The notes: generated by a model from the letters alone, not told the origin. A stretch of DNA of 9,967 nt from Bacillota bacterium (GCA_023435505.1 JAEYRR010000005.1:1-9967), one strand, 5' to 3'. Positions 1 through 6,137 are shown, counted from the stretch's first letter. Translations and numbers: made by a program.

Positions 1-297
1 TTCTCCGAAGACCTCATTGGTTACCATACCAATCAGACCTGATATTGAGAATTCGTCTTTACCGGTAGCGATTCCCTCTACATATTGACGGAAGTCTACT
101 TTCTCCGGCTGTTCAACTAACTCATCTATCACACTTTGTACATCCTTGTACTCCACATTATCTAATACCTGATTAACACCATCCCCAGTATCAGAATCAA
201 CTGACTTATCCGGTTGGCTTGTGGCAGCTTCTACAGGTACCTTGTGAAGAAAGAGAAGAGATATACTAAAAAGCAATAGGATATACTTTAACTTCAT
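1..297 (-). CDS. spoIIIAE: Stage III sporulation protein SpoIIIAE, N-terminal part (cut by window edge)
   Basis: Only the first 99 codons are in the window; the gene continues past base 1. The ATG at 297-295 follows the SpoIIIAD stop by 12 bases and has a GGCGGGTG ribosome binding site. The product starts with a basic residue pair and a hydrophobic stretch (about residues 5-20), ending near V-E-A-A, which looks like a cleavable signal peptide. An acidic region follows (residues 30-75), then the start of a hydrophobic segment. In the family, SpoIIIAE is a polytopic membrane protein of the SpoIIIA-SpoIIQ channel joining mother cell and forespore during engulfment. The identification rests mainly on its fifth position behind four clear spoIIIA genes and on the signal-peptide architecture; the conserved membrane domain lies outside the window. 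Confidence 0.88.
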   Translation of the reverse strand, partial: MKLKYILLLFSISLLFLHKVPVEAATSQPDKSVDSDTGDGVNQVLDNVEYKDVQSVIDELVEQPEKVDFRQYVEGIATGKDEFSISGLIGMVTNEVFGE

Positions 298-309
298 AAA
301 CGCACCCGC

Positions 310-690
310 CTAAGCTAAGAAATCATTGATCAATTCAAGTAACGCTAATAAAATAGGCATACTAATCGCCAATATTGTAAGTTTCCCAACCAGCTCTATC
401 TGATTAGCAATTGCATTGTGTCCCGCATCCTTACATAAAGCAGACGCAAATTCTGCGATGTAGGTAATACCGACAATTTTTAAAAGAATACTAAGATAAG
501 TCGGATTGATTGTAATAAAACTTTGTATTTTAGCGATTCCTTCAATAATGGAGGACAGTTTACTTGTCCCAATAAACAGGATAATGATACAGGCTGCCAC
601 ACTGATATAAGTAGAAAATTCAGAGCGTGTACTCTTGAACTGTGTTGCTAAAACAATCGCCACAATTCCAATAATAGCTACCTGTAGCAT
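310..690 (-). CDS. spoIIIAD: Stage III sporulation protein SpoIIIAD
   Basis: A small integral membrane protein of 126 residues, close to the usual family size. Hydrophobic segments lie at about residues 1-16, 27-47 and 105-122. The conserved middle stretch runs from K-I-V-G-I-T-Y through E-F to an A-N-Q-I-E-L motif around residues 71-100 and is typical of SpoIIIAD. It belongs to the SpoIIIA-SpoIIQ channel complex needed for late forespore gene expression. I chose the ATG at 690-688 over the GTG at 696-694. The AGGAGG at 701-696 includes the first base of that GTG, so no spacer is left for it, whereas the ATG has a 5-base spacer. That ribosome binding site overlaps the spoIIIAC stop codon, suggesting translational coupling. 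Confidence 0.93.
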   Translation of the reverse strand: MLQVAIIGIVAIVLATQFKSTRSEFSTYISVAACIIILFIGTSKLSSIIEGIAKIQSFITINPTYLSILLKIVGITYIAEFASALCKDAGHNAIANQIELVGKLTILAISMPILLALLELINDFLA

Positions 691-695
691 AGGCA

Positions 696-701
696 CCTCC
701 T
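696..701 (-). promoter_or_regulatory. Ribosome binding site of spoIIIAD, overlapping the spoIIIAC stop
   Basis: AGGAGG read on the minus strand. Its first two bases are the last two of the spoIIIAC TAG stop. It lies 5 bases before ATG 690 and runs into the GTG at 696, so it decides the spoIIIAD start. Confidence 0.8.
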
Positions 702-894
702 AAAGATTAAACAGATTTTTTATTGTTTCAAACAGCTGGGATATGTAGGGTATAATCCAAAGCAGTACAAGCAAAAGACCTGCCAGACTTGTAAGAAAAG
801 CCTGTTCCTCTCTACCAGAATGCTTAAGCACCTGATTAATGACGGAAACCAGAATCCCTACCGCTGCAATTTTAAAGATGAGAGTAATCTCCAT
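700..894 (-). CDS. spoIIIAC: Stage III sporulation protein SpoIIIAC
   Basis: A 64-residue protein, close to the roughly 65-68 residues usual for SpoIIIAC. It consists of two transmembrane helices (about residues 4-23 and 33-56) joined by a short charged loop, S-G-R-E-E-Q-A, which is the recognisable family feature. It is a membrane component of the SpoIIIA-SpoIIQ channel. The ATG at 894-892 is preceded by AGGAGGAGG with about 6 bases of spacing, a very strong ribosome binding site. The gene starts 22 bases after spoIIIAB, and its TAG stop is shared with the ribosome binding site of spoIIIAD. Confidence 0.93.
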   Translation of the reverse strand: MEITLIFKIAAVGILVSVINQVLKHSGREEQAFLTSLAGLLLVLLWIIPYISQLFETIKNLFNL

Positions 895-916
895 TGTAGT
901 CCTCCTCCTATAAACA

Positions 917-1435
917 CTATATCAATACCACGGTAAGAAATAATCCGGATAAAATACCAAGCATATTGTAAAGTCTTGTTTTGTCCTTCATAGTGGCAAC
1001 GGAGTCGTTGAGTTCATGGTCCAGCTGCTCAATATATAAATCTATGGTTTTTAACTGCATCTCTTTGTCCAGATAGCCAAGATTCTCCCCCAGATGTTTA
1101 ATCTGTTCCCTGTCCTGTTGATTCATATAGGTACTCTTCATGTAATTCTTAATGCCATTCTCCCAAATAGTTGCAAAACTTAATCCTGATGAAACAAGAA
1201 GATCTTCTTCTATACCTGCAAAGAATGGCTGGAAGTTATCTGAGTTTTTCCTAGATAGCGCTCCAATCGCTTCCGGCAAATTAGTATTTCCATATTTAAT
1301 ATCTCCTCTTAATAGCGTAATGTTTTTTTTCATTGCTCTTAAGTCTGCTACTCTTCCACGGACCAGAGAGCTATAATACAACCCTATGGTAGAGCAGGAT
1401 AGAATTACAAGCAAAGCCCCAAATGTTTTCAACAT
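917..1435 (-). CDS. spoIIIAB: Stage III sporulation protein SpoIIIAB
   Basis: A 172-residue protein, matching the family length of about 171. It has an N-terminal hydrophobic segment (about residues 3-23), a helical, charged middle (25-150) and a C-terminal hydrophobic segment (153-172). This arrangement is typical of SpoIIIAB, which resembles part of the GspF platform proteins of type II secretion and type IV pili. Family knowledge places it in the SpoIIIA-SpoIIQ complex, next to the SpoIIIAA ATPase. The ATG at 1435-1433 has a strong AGGAGGTG site. The TAG stop of spoIIIAA overlaps the start of that site, so translation of the two is probably coupled. Confidence 0.93.
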   Translation of the reverse strand: MLKTFGALLVILSCSTIGLYYSSLVRGRVADLRAMKKNITLLRGDIKYGNTNLPEAIGALSRKNSDNFQPFFAGIEEDLLVSSGLSFATIWENGIKNYMKSTYMNQQDREQIKHLGENLGYLDKEMQLKTIDLYIEQLDHELNDSVATMKDKTRLYNMLGILSGLFLTVVLI

Positions 1436-1446
1436 AGTAACACCTC

Positions 1447-2400
1447 CTAATCTGCTCGATACAACAAGGTACCTCTTTCATCATATATTTCTTCCAGATT
1501 GCCAACTCGACCTCTGTTGTTTAAAATAATGTACCGTTCAAATATCTTTTCCCTAACCATTCTACCTAGAATTGGTTTATTCTTGACATCATCTATAGAA
1601 CTTCCATGTACGGTTGCAATCAATTTACTTCCGCAGTTCATTACATACTCTATGGCCTCAATATCTTCTCTAGAACCAACCTCATCCACTGCAATGACGC
1701 TAGGTGACATGCTTCTTATTAACATCATCATTCCTTCTACCTTTGGACAACAATCCAATATGTCTGTCCGAATACCAAGTTCATTTTGCGGAATTCCCAT
1801 ATAACAAGCCCCTATCTCACTCCGATCATCTACCACACCTACATTGAGCCCCGGTATAGTACTAAACCCATTAGAGAGCTGCCTTATAACATCTCTTAAC
1901 AGTGTTGTCTTTCCACATCTTGGAGGGGATATGATTAAGGTATGATATATGCTGTTCTGATTTATGATATACGGCATCACCTTGTCCCCACATCCTTTTA
2001 CCTGGTGGGATAATCTAATGTTTATGAACGATATGTGTTTTATATTCTTGATACGTTCTGCTTCTATAATGGTCTTACCTGCAATTCCTACCCGGTGACC
2101 ACCCTGTATGGTAATAAAACCTTGTCGTATCTCATCCTCAAACGCATACAAGGAATAATTACTTATGTACTCCATCGTTTCTCTTACTTCATTTAAAGAA
2201 ACTATATAAGCACTATTTTTATCACCTGTCATTCTGTGTTCCTTCGAAACAAAGTACTCTTTGTTGTTATAAATCAGCATAAGGGGGCTATTTACCCTCA
2301 GCCTTATCTCCTGTAACAACTCAAAGTCTATCGTAAGATCTGCGATGACTTTTCGTAAATTTATTGAGAATATCTTTAATATCTCCTCACGTTTGTCCAA
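1447..2400 (-). CDS. spoIIIAA: Stage III sporulation protein SpoIIIAA, ATPase of the channel complex
   Basis: A P-loop ATPase thought to energise the SpoIIIA-SpoIIQ channel, related to type II/IV secretion ATPases. With a TTG start at 2400-2398 the product is 317 residues, near the roughly 307 of the Bacillus protein. Walker A is PPRCGKTT (residues 159-166), Walker B is SVIAVDEVG (234-242, acidic pair D239-E240), and a conserved IATVHG lies at 261-266. The frame stays open to another TTG at 2472, but that codon has no ribosome binding site and lies upstream of a sigma-E promoter (2440-2467), so transcripts from it could not encode the longer form. TTG 2400 is 8 bases after GGGGTGG (2415-2409). 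A GTG at 2412 lies inside that site and is less likely. It is the first gene of the operon. Confidence 0.92.
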   Translation of the reverse strand: MDKREEILKIFSINLRKVIADLTIDFELLQEIRLRVNSPLMLIYNNKEYFVSKEHRMTGDKNSAYIVSLNEVRETMEYISNYSLYAFEDEIRQGFITIQGGHRVGIAGKTIIEAERIKNIKHISFINIRLSHQVKGCGDKVMPYIINQNSIYHTLIISPPRCGKTTLLRDVIRQLSNGFSTIPGLNVGVVDDRSEIGACYMGIPQNELGIRTDILDCCPKVEGMMMLIRSMSPSVIAVDEVGSREDIEAIEYVMNCGSKLIATVHGSSIDDVKNKPILGRMVREKIFERYIILNNRGRVGNLEEIYDERGTLLYRAD

Positions 2401-2408
2401 GAATTGTT

Positions 2409-2415
2409 CCACCCC
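2409..2415 (-). promoter_or_regulatory. Ribosome binding site deciding the spoIIIAA start
   Basis: GGGGTGG on the minus strand, 8 bases before TTG 2400. It is not the ideal GGAGG, but it is the only purine-rich site near a start codon between the sigma-E promoter and the conserved N-terminus. Confidence 0.5.
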
Positions 2416-2439
2416 TTTATGCTTCCAAAATCTTATTTT

Positions 2440-2467
2440 AATATATGAGTGTTTGATAAGAATATTC
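2440..2467 (-). promoter_or_regulatory. Sigma-E promoter of the spoIIIA operon
   Basis: On the minus strand GAATATT (2467-2461) and CATATATT (2447-2440) are separated by 13 bases. The sigma-E consensus known from Bacillus is roughly KMATATT, 13-15 bases, CATACANT. The -35 fits in full apart from the degenerate positions, and the -10 matches 7 of 8 counting the free position. Transcription would start near 2433, giving a leader of about 32 bases before TTG 2400. The spoIIIA operon is a classical sigma-E (mother-cell) operon, so position and function agree. Confidence 0.75.
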
Positions 2468-2504
2468 CTCAAACCGATTAAATAAAGAAATACCCTTATA
2501 AACC

Positions 2505-2533
2505 TTGAATTCTACATAAAAACAAGCTACAAT
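2505..2533 (+). promoter_or_regulatory. Sigma-A promoter of aroE
   Basis: TTGAAT (2505-2510), a 17-base spacer and TACAAT (2528-2533) match the vegetative consensus at 4 of 6 and 5 of 6 positions. The start point would be near 2540, about 23 bases before the aroE ATG. It diverges from the sigma-E promoter without overlapping it. Confidence 0.6.
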
Positions 2534-2562
2534 GATACAAATTATATGCTGGGAGGATTATT

Positions 2563-3312
2563 ATGAGATACGGATTGATTGGAGCAAAATTAGGATATAG
2601 CTATTCCAAAATCATTCATGAGCAGCTGGCATCCTATACATATGATCTGATTCCTCTGAATCAGGAGGAATTCGAAGATTTTATGGAAAAACGACAGTTT
2701 AATGCCATTAATGTTACCATTCCCTATAAGAAAGCAGTTTTGCCCTATCTAGATGTAATCTCGCCAGAAGCAAAGTCCATGGGGGCAGTCAATGCCATCG
2801 TAAATAAAAACAATCAACTTTATGGCTATAATACCGATTATGACGGATTTCGCTATGCTCTCTTGCATAACCACATAGAGATTAAGAATCAAAAGGTTAT
2901 GGTATTAGGCTATGGCGGTGCAAGTTTAGCCGTAATAAAGGTGTTGGAGGACCTTTTAGCGGGGGAAATCATCGTTGTGAACCGGACCATAAAGAATAAA
3001 GCAATCTCCTATGAAGAGGCAAAAAGAAAGCACAGTGATTCCACTGTACTCATTAACACTACTTCGGTTGGTACATCTCCAGATTTTGATAAATCCCCGA
3101 TTGACTTAAGCGGCTTTCATAACCTGCAGGCGGTTGTGGATATTATCTATAATCCTTCCGAGACAAAACTGTTAGCTCAGGCAAAGCAAATGGGGATACA
3201 AGCAGTAAATGGCTTAGATATGCTAGTAGCTCAAGCCAAATATGCCGTGGAATATTTCTTAGACATCTCTATTGACGATGAACGAATAGAGGAGATAAAG
3301 AATAGATTGTAA
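2563..3312 (+). CDS. aroE: Shikimate dehydrogenase (NADP-dependent)
   Basis: Reduces 3-dehydroshikimate to shikimate in aromatic amino acid biosynthesis (cytosol). The N-terminal substrate domain has the shikimate-binding serines S13 and S15, NVTIPYK with catalytic Lys56, GAVNAI (74-79) and GYNTDYDGF with catalytic Asp92. The Rossmann domain has GYGGA (116-120) and N-R-T at 140-142, the usual NADP-phosphate-binding loop. The C-terminal GLDMLVAQ (217-224) is also conserved. At 249 residues it is shorter than the usual 270-285; the shortening is mostly between N-R-T and the I-N-T-T-S segment. The serine motif reads YSYSK rather than the common HSxSP. The ATG has GGGAGG 6 bases upstream. It stands alone between the spoIIIA operon and efp, with its own promoter and terminator. 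Confidence 0.95.
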   Translation: MRYGLIGAKLGYSYSKIIHEQLASYTYDLIPLNQEEFEDFMEKRQFNAINVTIPYKKAVLPYLDVISPEAKSMGAVNAIVNKNNQLYGYNTDYDGFRYALLHNHIEIKNQKVMVLGYGGASLAVIKVLEDLLAGEIIVVNRTIKNKAISYEEAKRKHSDSTVLINTTSVGTSPDFDKSPIDLSGFHNLQAVVDIIYNPSETKLLAQAKQMGIQAVNGLDMLVAQAKYAVEYFLDISIDDERIEEIKNRL

Positions 3313-3318
3313 CAAAGC

Positions 3319-3362
3319 AAAAGAACCTTCATTCCTCTAAAATAAGGAATAAAGGTTCTTTT
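3319..3362. terminator. Bidirectional terminator between aroE and efp
   Basis: An inverted repeat of 11 base pairs (AAAAGAACCTT with its complement), one C-A mismatch and 6 more pairs (ATTCCT/AGGAAT) around an 8-base loop. A-tracts on one side and T-tracts on the other let it act in both directions. It lies 6 bases after the aroE stop and 10 bases after the efp stop. Confidence 0.88.
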
Positions 3363-3372
3363 AAATTTATCA

Positions 3373-3930
3373 TTAAACTCTCTTTAAATAATCGCCTGTA
3401 CGGGTATCAATCTGAATCTTGTCACCCTGTTCAACAAATAATGGAACATATACAGTAGCACCTGTCTCTACAATAGCTGGCTTAGTTGCACCTGTAGCTG
3501 TATCACCCTTAAAGCCTGGCTCTGTATCAGTAATCTCAAGTTCAGCAAACATAGGTGGTTCAATGGCAAATACTGCACCATTATGGGAAAGCATCTTAAC
3601 CATATCATTTTCCTTAACGAATTTTAAGGAATCCCCGATTGCATCTTCAGTTAATGCAAACTGATCAAAGGTTTCAACATCCATAAAATGATATAATTCA
3701 CCATCACTATATAAATATTGTTTATCACTCTTATCAATATGAGCCTGTGGACACTTTTCAGTAGGTCTGAAAGTTCTTTCCACAACTCCACCATTTTTAA
3801 TATCTCTTAATTTAGTTCTAACAAATGCAGCACCTTTTCCTGGTTTAACATGCTGAAATTCAACTACTTGATATACACTATTGTCTAATTCGATCGTTAA
3901 ACCATTTCTAAAATCGCCTGCTGATACCAT
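3373..3930 (-). CDS. efp: Elongation factor P
   Basis: Binds the ribosome between the P and E sites and relieves stalling at polyproline and similar motifs. Its 185 residues form the standard three domains: KOW-like domain I (about 1-64), OB domain II (65-128) and OB domain III (129-185). The tip loop reads [12 protein letters not shown], with Lys32 at the position modified in other bacteria (aminopentanol in Bacillus subtilis, beta-lysine in E. coli); no modification gene is in the window. The C-terminal R-T-G-D-Y-L-K-R-V is typical. The ATG has AAGGAGG 10 bases upstream. efp next to spoIIIA is a known Firmicute arrangement, here split by aroE. It could be read from the uppP operon or from its own promoter. 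Confidence 0.97.
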   Translation of the reverse strand: MVSAGDFRNGLTIELDNSVYQVVEFQHVKPGKGAAFVRTKLRDIKNGGVVERTFRPTEKCPQAHIDKSDKQYLYSDGELYHFMDVETFDQFALTEDAIGDSLKFVKENDMVKMLSHNGAVFAIEPPMFAELEITDTEPGFKGDTATGATKPAIVETGATVYVPLFVEQGDKIQIDTRTGDYLKRV

Positions 3931-3967
3931 ACAAAAAATTCCTCCTTAAATATATCACTTAGAATAG

Positions 3968-3994
3968 TTTATAATACTCTGTTTAAATTTTCAA
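3968..3994 (-). promoter_or_regulatory. Candidate promoter of efp
   Basis: On the minus strand TTGAAA (3994-3989) and TATAAA (3973-3968) are 15 bases apart, shorter than the preferred 17. An alternative -10 (TAAACT) gives a 17-base spacer but fits less well. No clear terminator separates efp from aroK, so read-through is also possible. Confidence 0.35.
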
Positions 3995-4053
3995 CACCTA
4001 TTTTTGTCCATACAATTTTTTTCATCATTAATTGATAAAAAAATACTTCCTTA

Positions 4054-4581
4054 TTAGCATTGCCCGTTTGAAGGATAGCTACTACAGATACTCTCTGTAA
4101 TCTGCTTCACAGAAGCCTTGTTCACATTAAGTATGACATCAGCAGCCCGCCTGTAATAGTCCTCACGCTGTTTAAGCAAAGAGCCTACCTTATCCTCTAG
4201 GTTATCACCTCTAAGAAGTGGTCTTGCCATATCATTTTTCAAACGCTTAAGTACGGTGGTTTTGTCAACTTCTAACCAAATTACTAAGCCCATCTCTTTT
4301 AAACGTCTTCCATTCTCAGAATGAACTGGGAGACCACCTCCGGTACTGATTATGAGAGGTTTCTCTTCCTCCCCTAATCGTTTTAAAAGCTCGGTTTCCA
4401 TCAGTCGAAAGGCCATCTCTCCCTGCTCTTTAAAAATGTTAGCTATCGTTTTGCCTTGCTCTTTTTCAATAAGCTTGTCCGTATCAACCAAAGGAAGGTT
4501 CAAACACGATGAAAGTTCAGCTCCGATTGTAGATTTCCCACTCCCCATAAATCCAATTAATATCAGATGTTTCTTCTCCAT
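4054..4581 (-). CDS. aroK: Shikimate kinase
   Basis: Phosphorylates shikimate at the 3-hydroxyl with ATP, the step after AroE. The 175 residues match the family (about 170). Walker A is GFMGSGKST (10-18). V-D-T-D (32-35) supplies the metal/shikimate-binding aspartates. Arg59 in the F-R-L-M-E motif and GGG (81-83) form the shikimate site, and RPLLRG (about 120-125) is the mobile lid arginine motif. The last residues, rich in Ser and ending in Cys, are not conserved. The ATG at 4581 follows the yqeG stop by 10 bases, and its weak AGGGG ribosome binding site overlaps that stop (TAGGGG), so it is probably translationally coupled to yqeG. aroK and aroL are paralogues in enterobacteria; I use aroK for the general family. 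Confidence 0.95.
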   Translation of the reverse strand: MEKKHLILIGFMGSGKSTIGAELSSCLNLPLVDTDKLIEKEQGKTIANIFKEQGEMAFRLMETELLKRLGEEEKPLIISTGGGLPVHSENGRRLKEMGLVIWLEVDKTTVLKRLKNDMARPLLRGDNLEDKVGSLLKQREDYYRRAADVILNVNKASVKQITESICSSYPSNGQC

Positions 4582-4591
4582 GGTAATACCC

Positions 4592-5101
4592 CTATTTTTT
4601 TTGTTTTTTCAACTTTCTTCTATAAAAGAATAGGACAATTTTCTCTAGATAACGTTTTAGTACAATCTGGATTTCTTCCTTCTTATCAATAGGCTCTACC
4701 AGAATATTGTGTATTCCTGCCCTACTAGCCCCATACACGTCAGTAAATAATTGATCCCCTATAAACATGGTATTCGACAAATCTGTTCCCATAAGCTCCA
4801 TGGCTTTCAGATAATTCTTACGACTTGGCTTACGGGCATTGTAAATATAATGTACATTTACATCCTTATTAAAACGCTCTACACGCTCCACCTTATTATT
4901 AGAAATCAGACAGATTTGAAAACCCATTTTTTTTAATTGCTCGAATAAAGCAATCGATTCTTTAGTTGCATCCTCTCCATGCTTTACCAAAGTATTGTCA
5001 ATGTCGAATAAAAGCCCACGGAAGCCTTTACGATAGAGTTCCTTATAATCTATGGCATAAGTGGATTGGGCACATTGTTCGGGATAAAACCTTTGTAACA
5101 T
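4592..5101 (-). CDS. yqeG: YqeG-family HAD phosphatase, putative phosphatidylglycerophosphate phosphatase
   Basis: A HAD-superfamily (subclass IIIA) hydrolase of 169 residues, matching Bacillus YqeG (about 172). Motif I is FDIDNTLV (32-39; nucleophile D33, acid/base D35), motif II is ISNN (66-69), motif III is the lysine of KPSRK (91-95), and motif IV is GDQLFTD (115-121). Relatives in yeast mitochondria (Gep4) and plants dephosphorylate phosphatidylglycerophosphate, so a role in making phosphatidylglycerol is plausible, though inferred. There is no transmembrane segment; a basic, aromatic C-terminus (about 145-169) could touch the membrane. The gene ends in A6-C-A8 before the TAG stop. The ATG has AAGGAG 7 bases upstream. 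It is the second gene of the uppP-yqeG-aroK operon. Bacillus yqeG lies near aroE, another link to shikimate genes. Confidence 0.9.
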   Translation of the reverse strand: MLQRFYPEQCAQSTYAIDYKELYRKGFRGLLFDIDNTLVKHGEDATKESIALFEQLKKMGFQICLISNNKVERVERFNKDVNVHYIYNARKPSRKNYLKAMELMGTDLSNTMFIGDQLFTDVYGASRAGIHNILVEPIDKKEEIQIVLKRYLEKIVLFFYRRKLKKQKK

Positions 5102-5128
5102 ACATAAACTCCTTTAAGTCATCCTACA

Positions 5129-5989
5129 TTAATAAATAAACGCAAATATAATCGCAATAATACCTAATACAATTCTATAATAACCAAATACCTTGAAGTC
5201 ATGTTTCTTGATATAACCCATTAAGAATTTAATAACTCCAACGGATACCAAAAATGCGGTAATCATCGCTACTACTAGAATCAAAAACTCTGTCCCCGTA
5301 AAGTTAAAGCCAAACTTTACAAGTTTTAAAAGACTGGCTCCAAACATTACAGGAATCGCTAGGAAAAAGGTAAACTCAGCAGCAACTGTTCTAGATACTC
5401 CAATTAACAAAGCTCCAACTATAGTTGCACCGGAACGAGAAGTCCCTGGAATCAGGGCTAGCACCTGAAATACACCAATCAATAAGGCCGCTGTATAGGT
5501 TATGTCCTGAAGAGAAGATATCTTTGCCTGCTTCTTTTTATTTCTTTCTTCAATGACAATAAATAGCACACCATAAACAATCAAGGTAATGGCTACAACC
5601 TCAAAACGATAAAAATGCTCATCCATCCAATCATCCAAAAAGAATCCAATAATAGCAGCAGGTACAGAAGCAGCTAAGATATGAAACCAAAGCTTCATGG
5701 TATCCCATTTAATAAAAGAAAATTTATCCTCTGCACTTTTATTCTTCTTTATCTGAAATGGCCAGATTTTACTCCAGAAAAGTACTACAACAGCCATGAT
5801 AGCCCCCAACTGAATCACAACACGAAACATTTCCATAAACTTGGAAACATCCGGTATCCCTGCTGTCTCCTTAAAATTAATAAATTTTTCAAGTAATATC
5901 ATATGACCGGTACTACTTATTGGAAGCCATTCAGTGACCCCTTCAACAAAACCAAATAGTAAGGTTACAAATAATTCATATAATGACAT
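5129..5989 (-). CDS. uppP: Undecaprenyl-diphosphatase (UppP/BacA family)
   Basis: Integral membrane phosphatase that converts undecaprenyl diphosphate to the monophosphate, recycling the lipid carrier of peptidoglycan and other wall polymers; its overproduction gives bacitracin resistance in other bacteria. The 286 residues contain motif 1, EGVTEWLPISSTGH (16-29, with E16, E20 and H29), and motif 2, PGTSRSG (181-187, with R185), the two re-entrant active-site segments of the family. About seven or eight hydrophobic segments can be seen. The stretch at 76-95 is charged, a likely loop. The ATG at 5989 has AAAGGAG with 7 bases of spacing. It is the first gene of a minus-strand operon, with its promoter at 6019-6047, back to back with that of the LTA-synthase-like gene. 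Confidence 0.96.
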   Translation of the reverse strand: MSLYELFVTLLFGFVEGVTEWLPISSTGHMILLEKFINFKETAGIPDVSKFMEMFRVVIQLGAIMAVVVLFWSKIWPFQIKKNKSAEDKFSFIKWDTMKLWFHILAASVPAAIIGFFLDDWMDEHFYRFEVVAITLIVYGVLFIVIEERNKKKQAKISSLQDITYTAALLIGVFQVLALIPGTSRSGATIVGALLIGVSRTVAAEFTFFLAIPVMFGASLLKLVKFGFNFTGTEFLILVVAMITAFLVSVGVIKFLMGYIKKHDFKVFGYYRIVLGIIAIIFAFIY

Positions 5990-6018
5990 ACTTACACTCC
6001 TTTAATTTACTAAGGTTT

Positions 6019-6047
6019 ATTCTATCTAAAACCTGTTTATTATTCAA
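6019..6047 (-). promoter_or_regulatory. Sigma-A promoter of uppP-yqeG-aroK
   Basis: On the minus strand TTGAAT (6047-6042), a 17-base spacer and TAGAAT (6024-6019) match the consensus at 4 of 6 and 5 of 6. The start point would be near 6012, about 22 bases before the uppP ATG. Confidence 0.65.
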
Positions 6048-6067
6048 GTAGCAGTTTTGATATTATT

Positions 6068-6096
6068 TTGACACCATATCATATTTATGCTATATT
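6068..6096 (+). promoter_or_regulatory. Sigma-A promoter of the LTA-synthase-like gene
   Basis: TTGACA (6068-6073) is a perfect -35, followed by a 17-base spacer and TATATT (6091-6096, 5 of 6). The start point would be near 6103, giving a leader of about 35 bases before ATG 6138. The ATG at 6087 lies between the two promoter boxes. The -35 faces that of uppP with 20 bases between them. Confidence 0.75.
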
Positions 6097-6125
6097 TTAT
6101 GAGTACTTTAATATTCTTTAAGAAA

Positions 6126-6129
6126 GAGG
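6126..6129 (+). promoter_or_regulatory. Ribosome binding site deciding the LTA-synthase-like start
   Basis: GAGG within AGAAAGAGGT, 8 bases before ATG 6138. The upstream ATGs at 6087 and 6099 lie in the promoter or at the expected transcript end and lack such a site. Confidence 0.65.
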
Positions 6130-6137
6130 TTGCAACG

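Noticed and set aside
1152..1376. Plus-strand open frame opposite spoIIIAB
   Set aside because: It is the shadow of a conserved sporulation gene, with no family signature of its own.
1499..1804. Plus-strand open frame of 101 codons opposite spoIIIAA
   Set aside because: It overlaps the conserved ATPase motifs of spoIIIAA on the other strand and has no independent support.
2545..2550. TATGCT as an alternative -10 box of aroE
   Set aside because: It abuts the ribosome binding site, leaving almost no leader, and has no -35 at proper distance; the boxes at 2505 and 2528 fit better.
3419..3664. Plus-strand open frame opposite efp
   Set aside because: It is a shadow of the EF-P coding sequence, with low-complexity composition.
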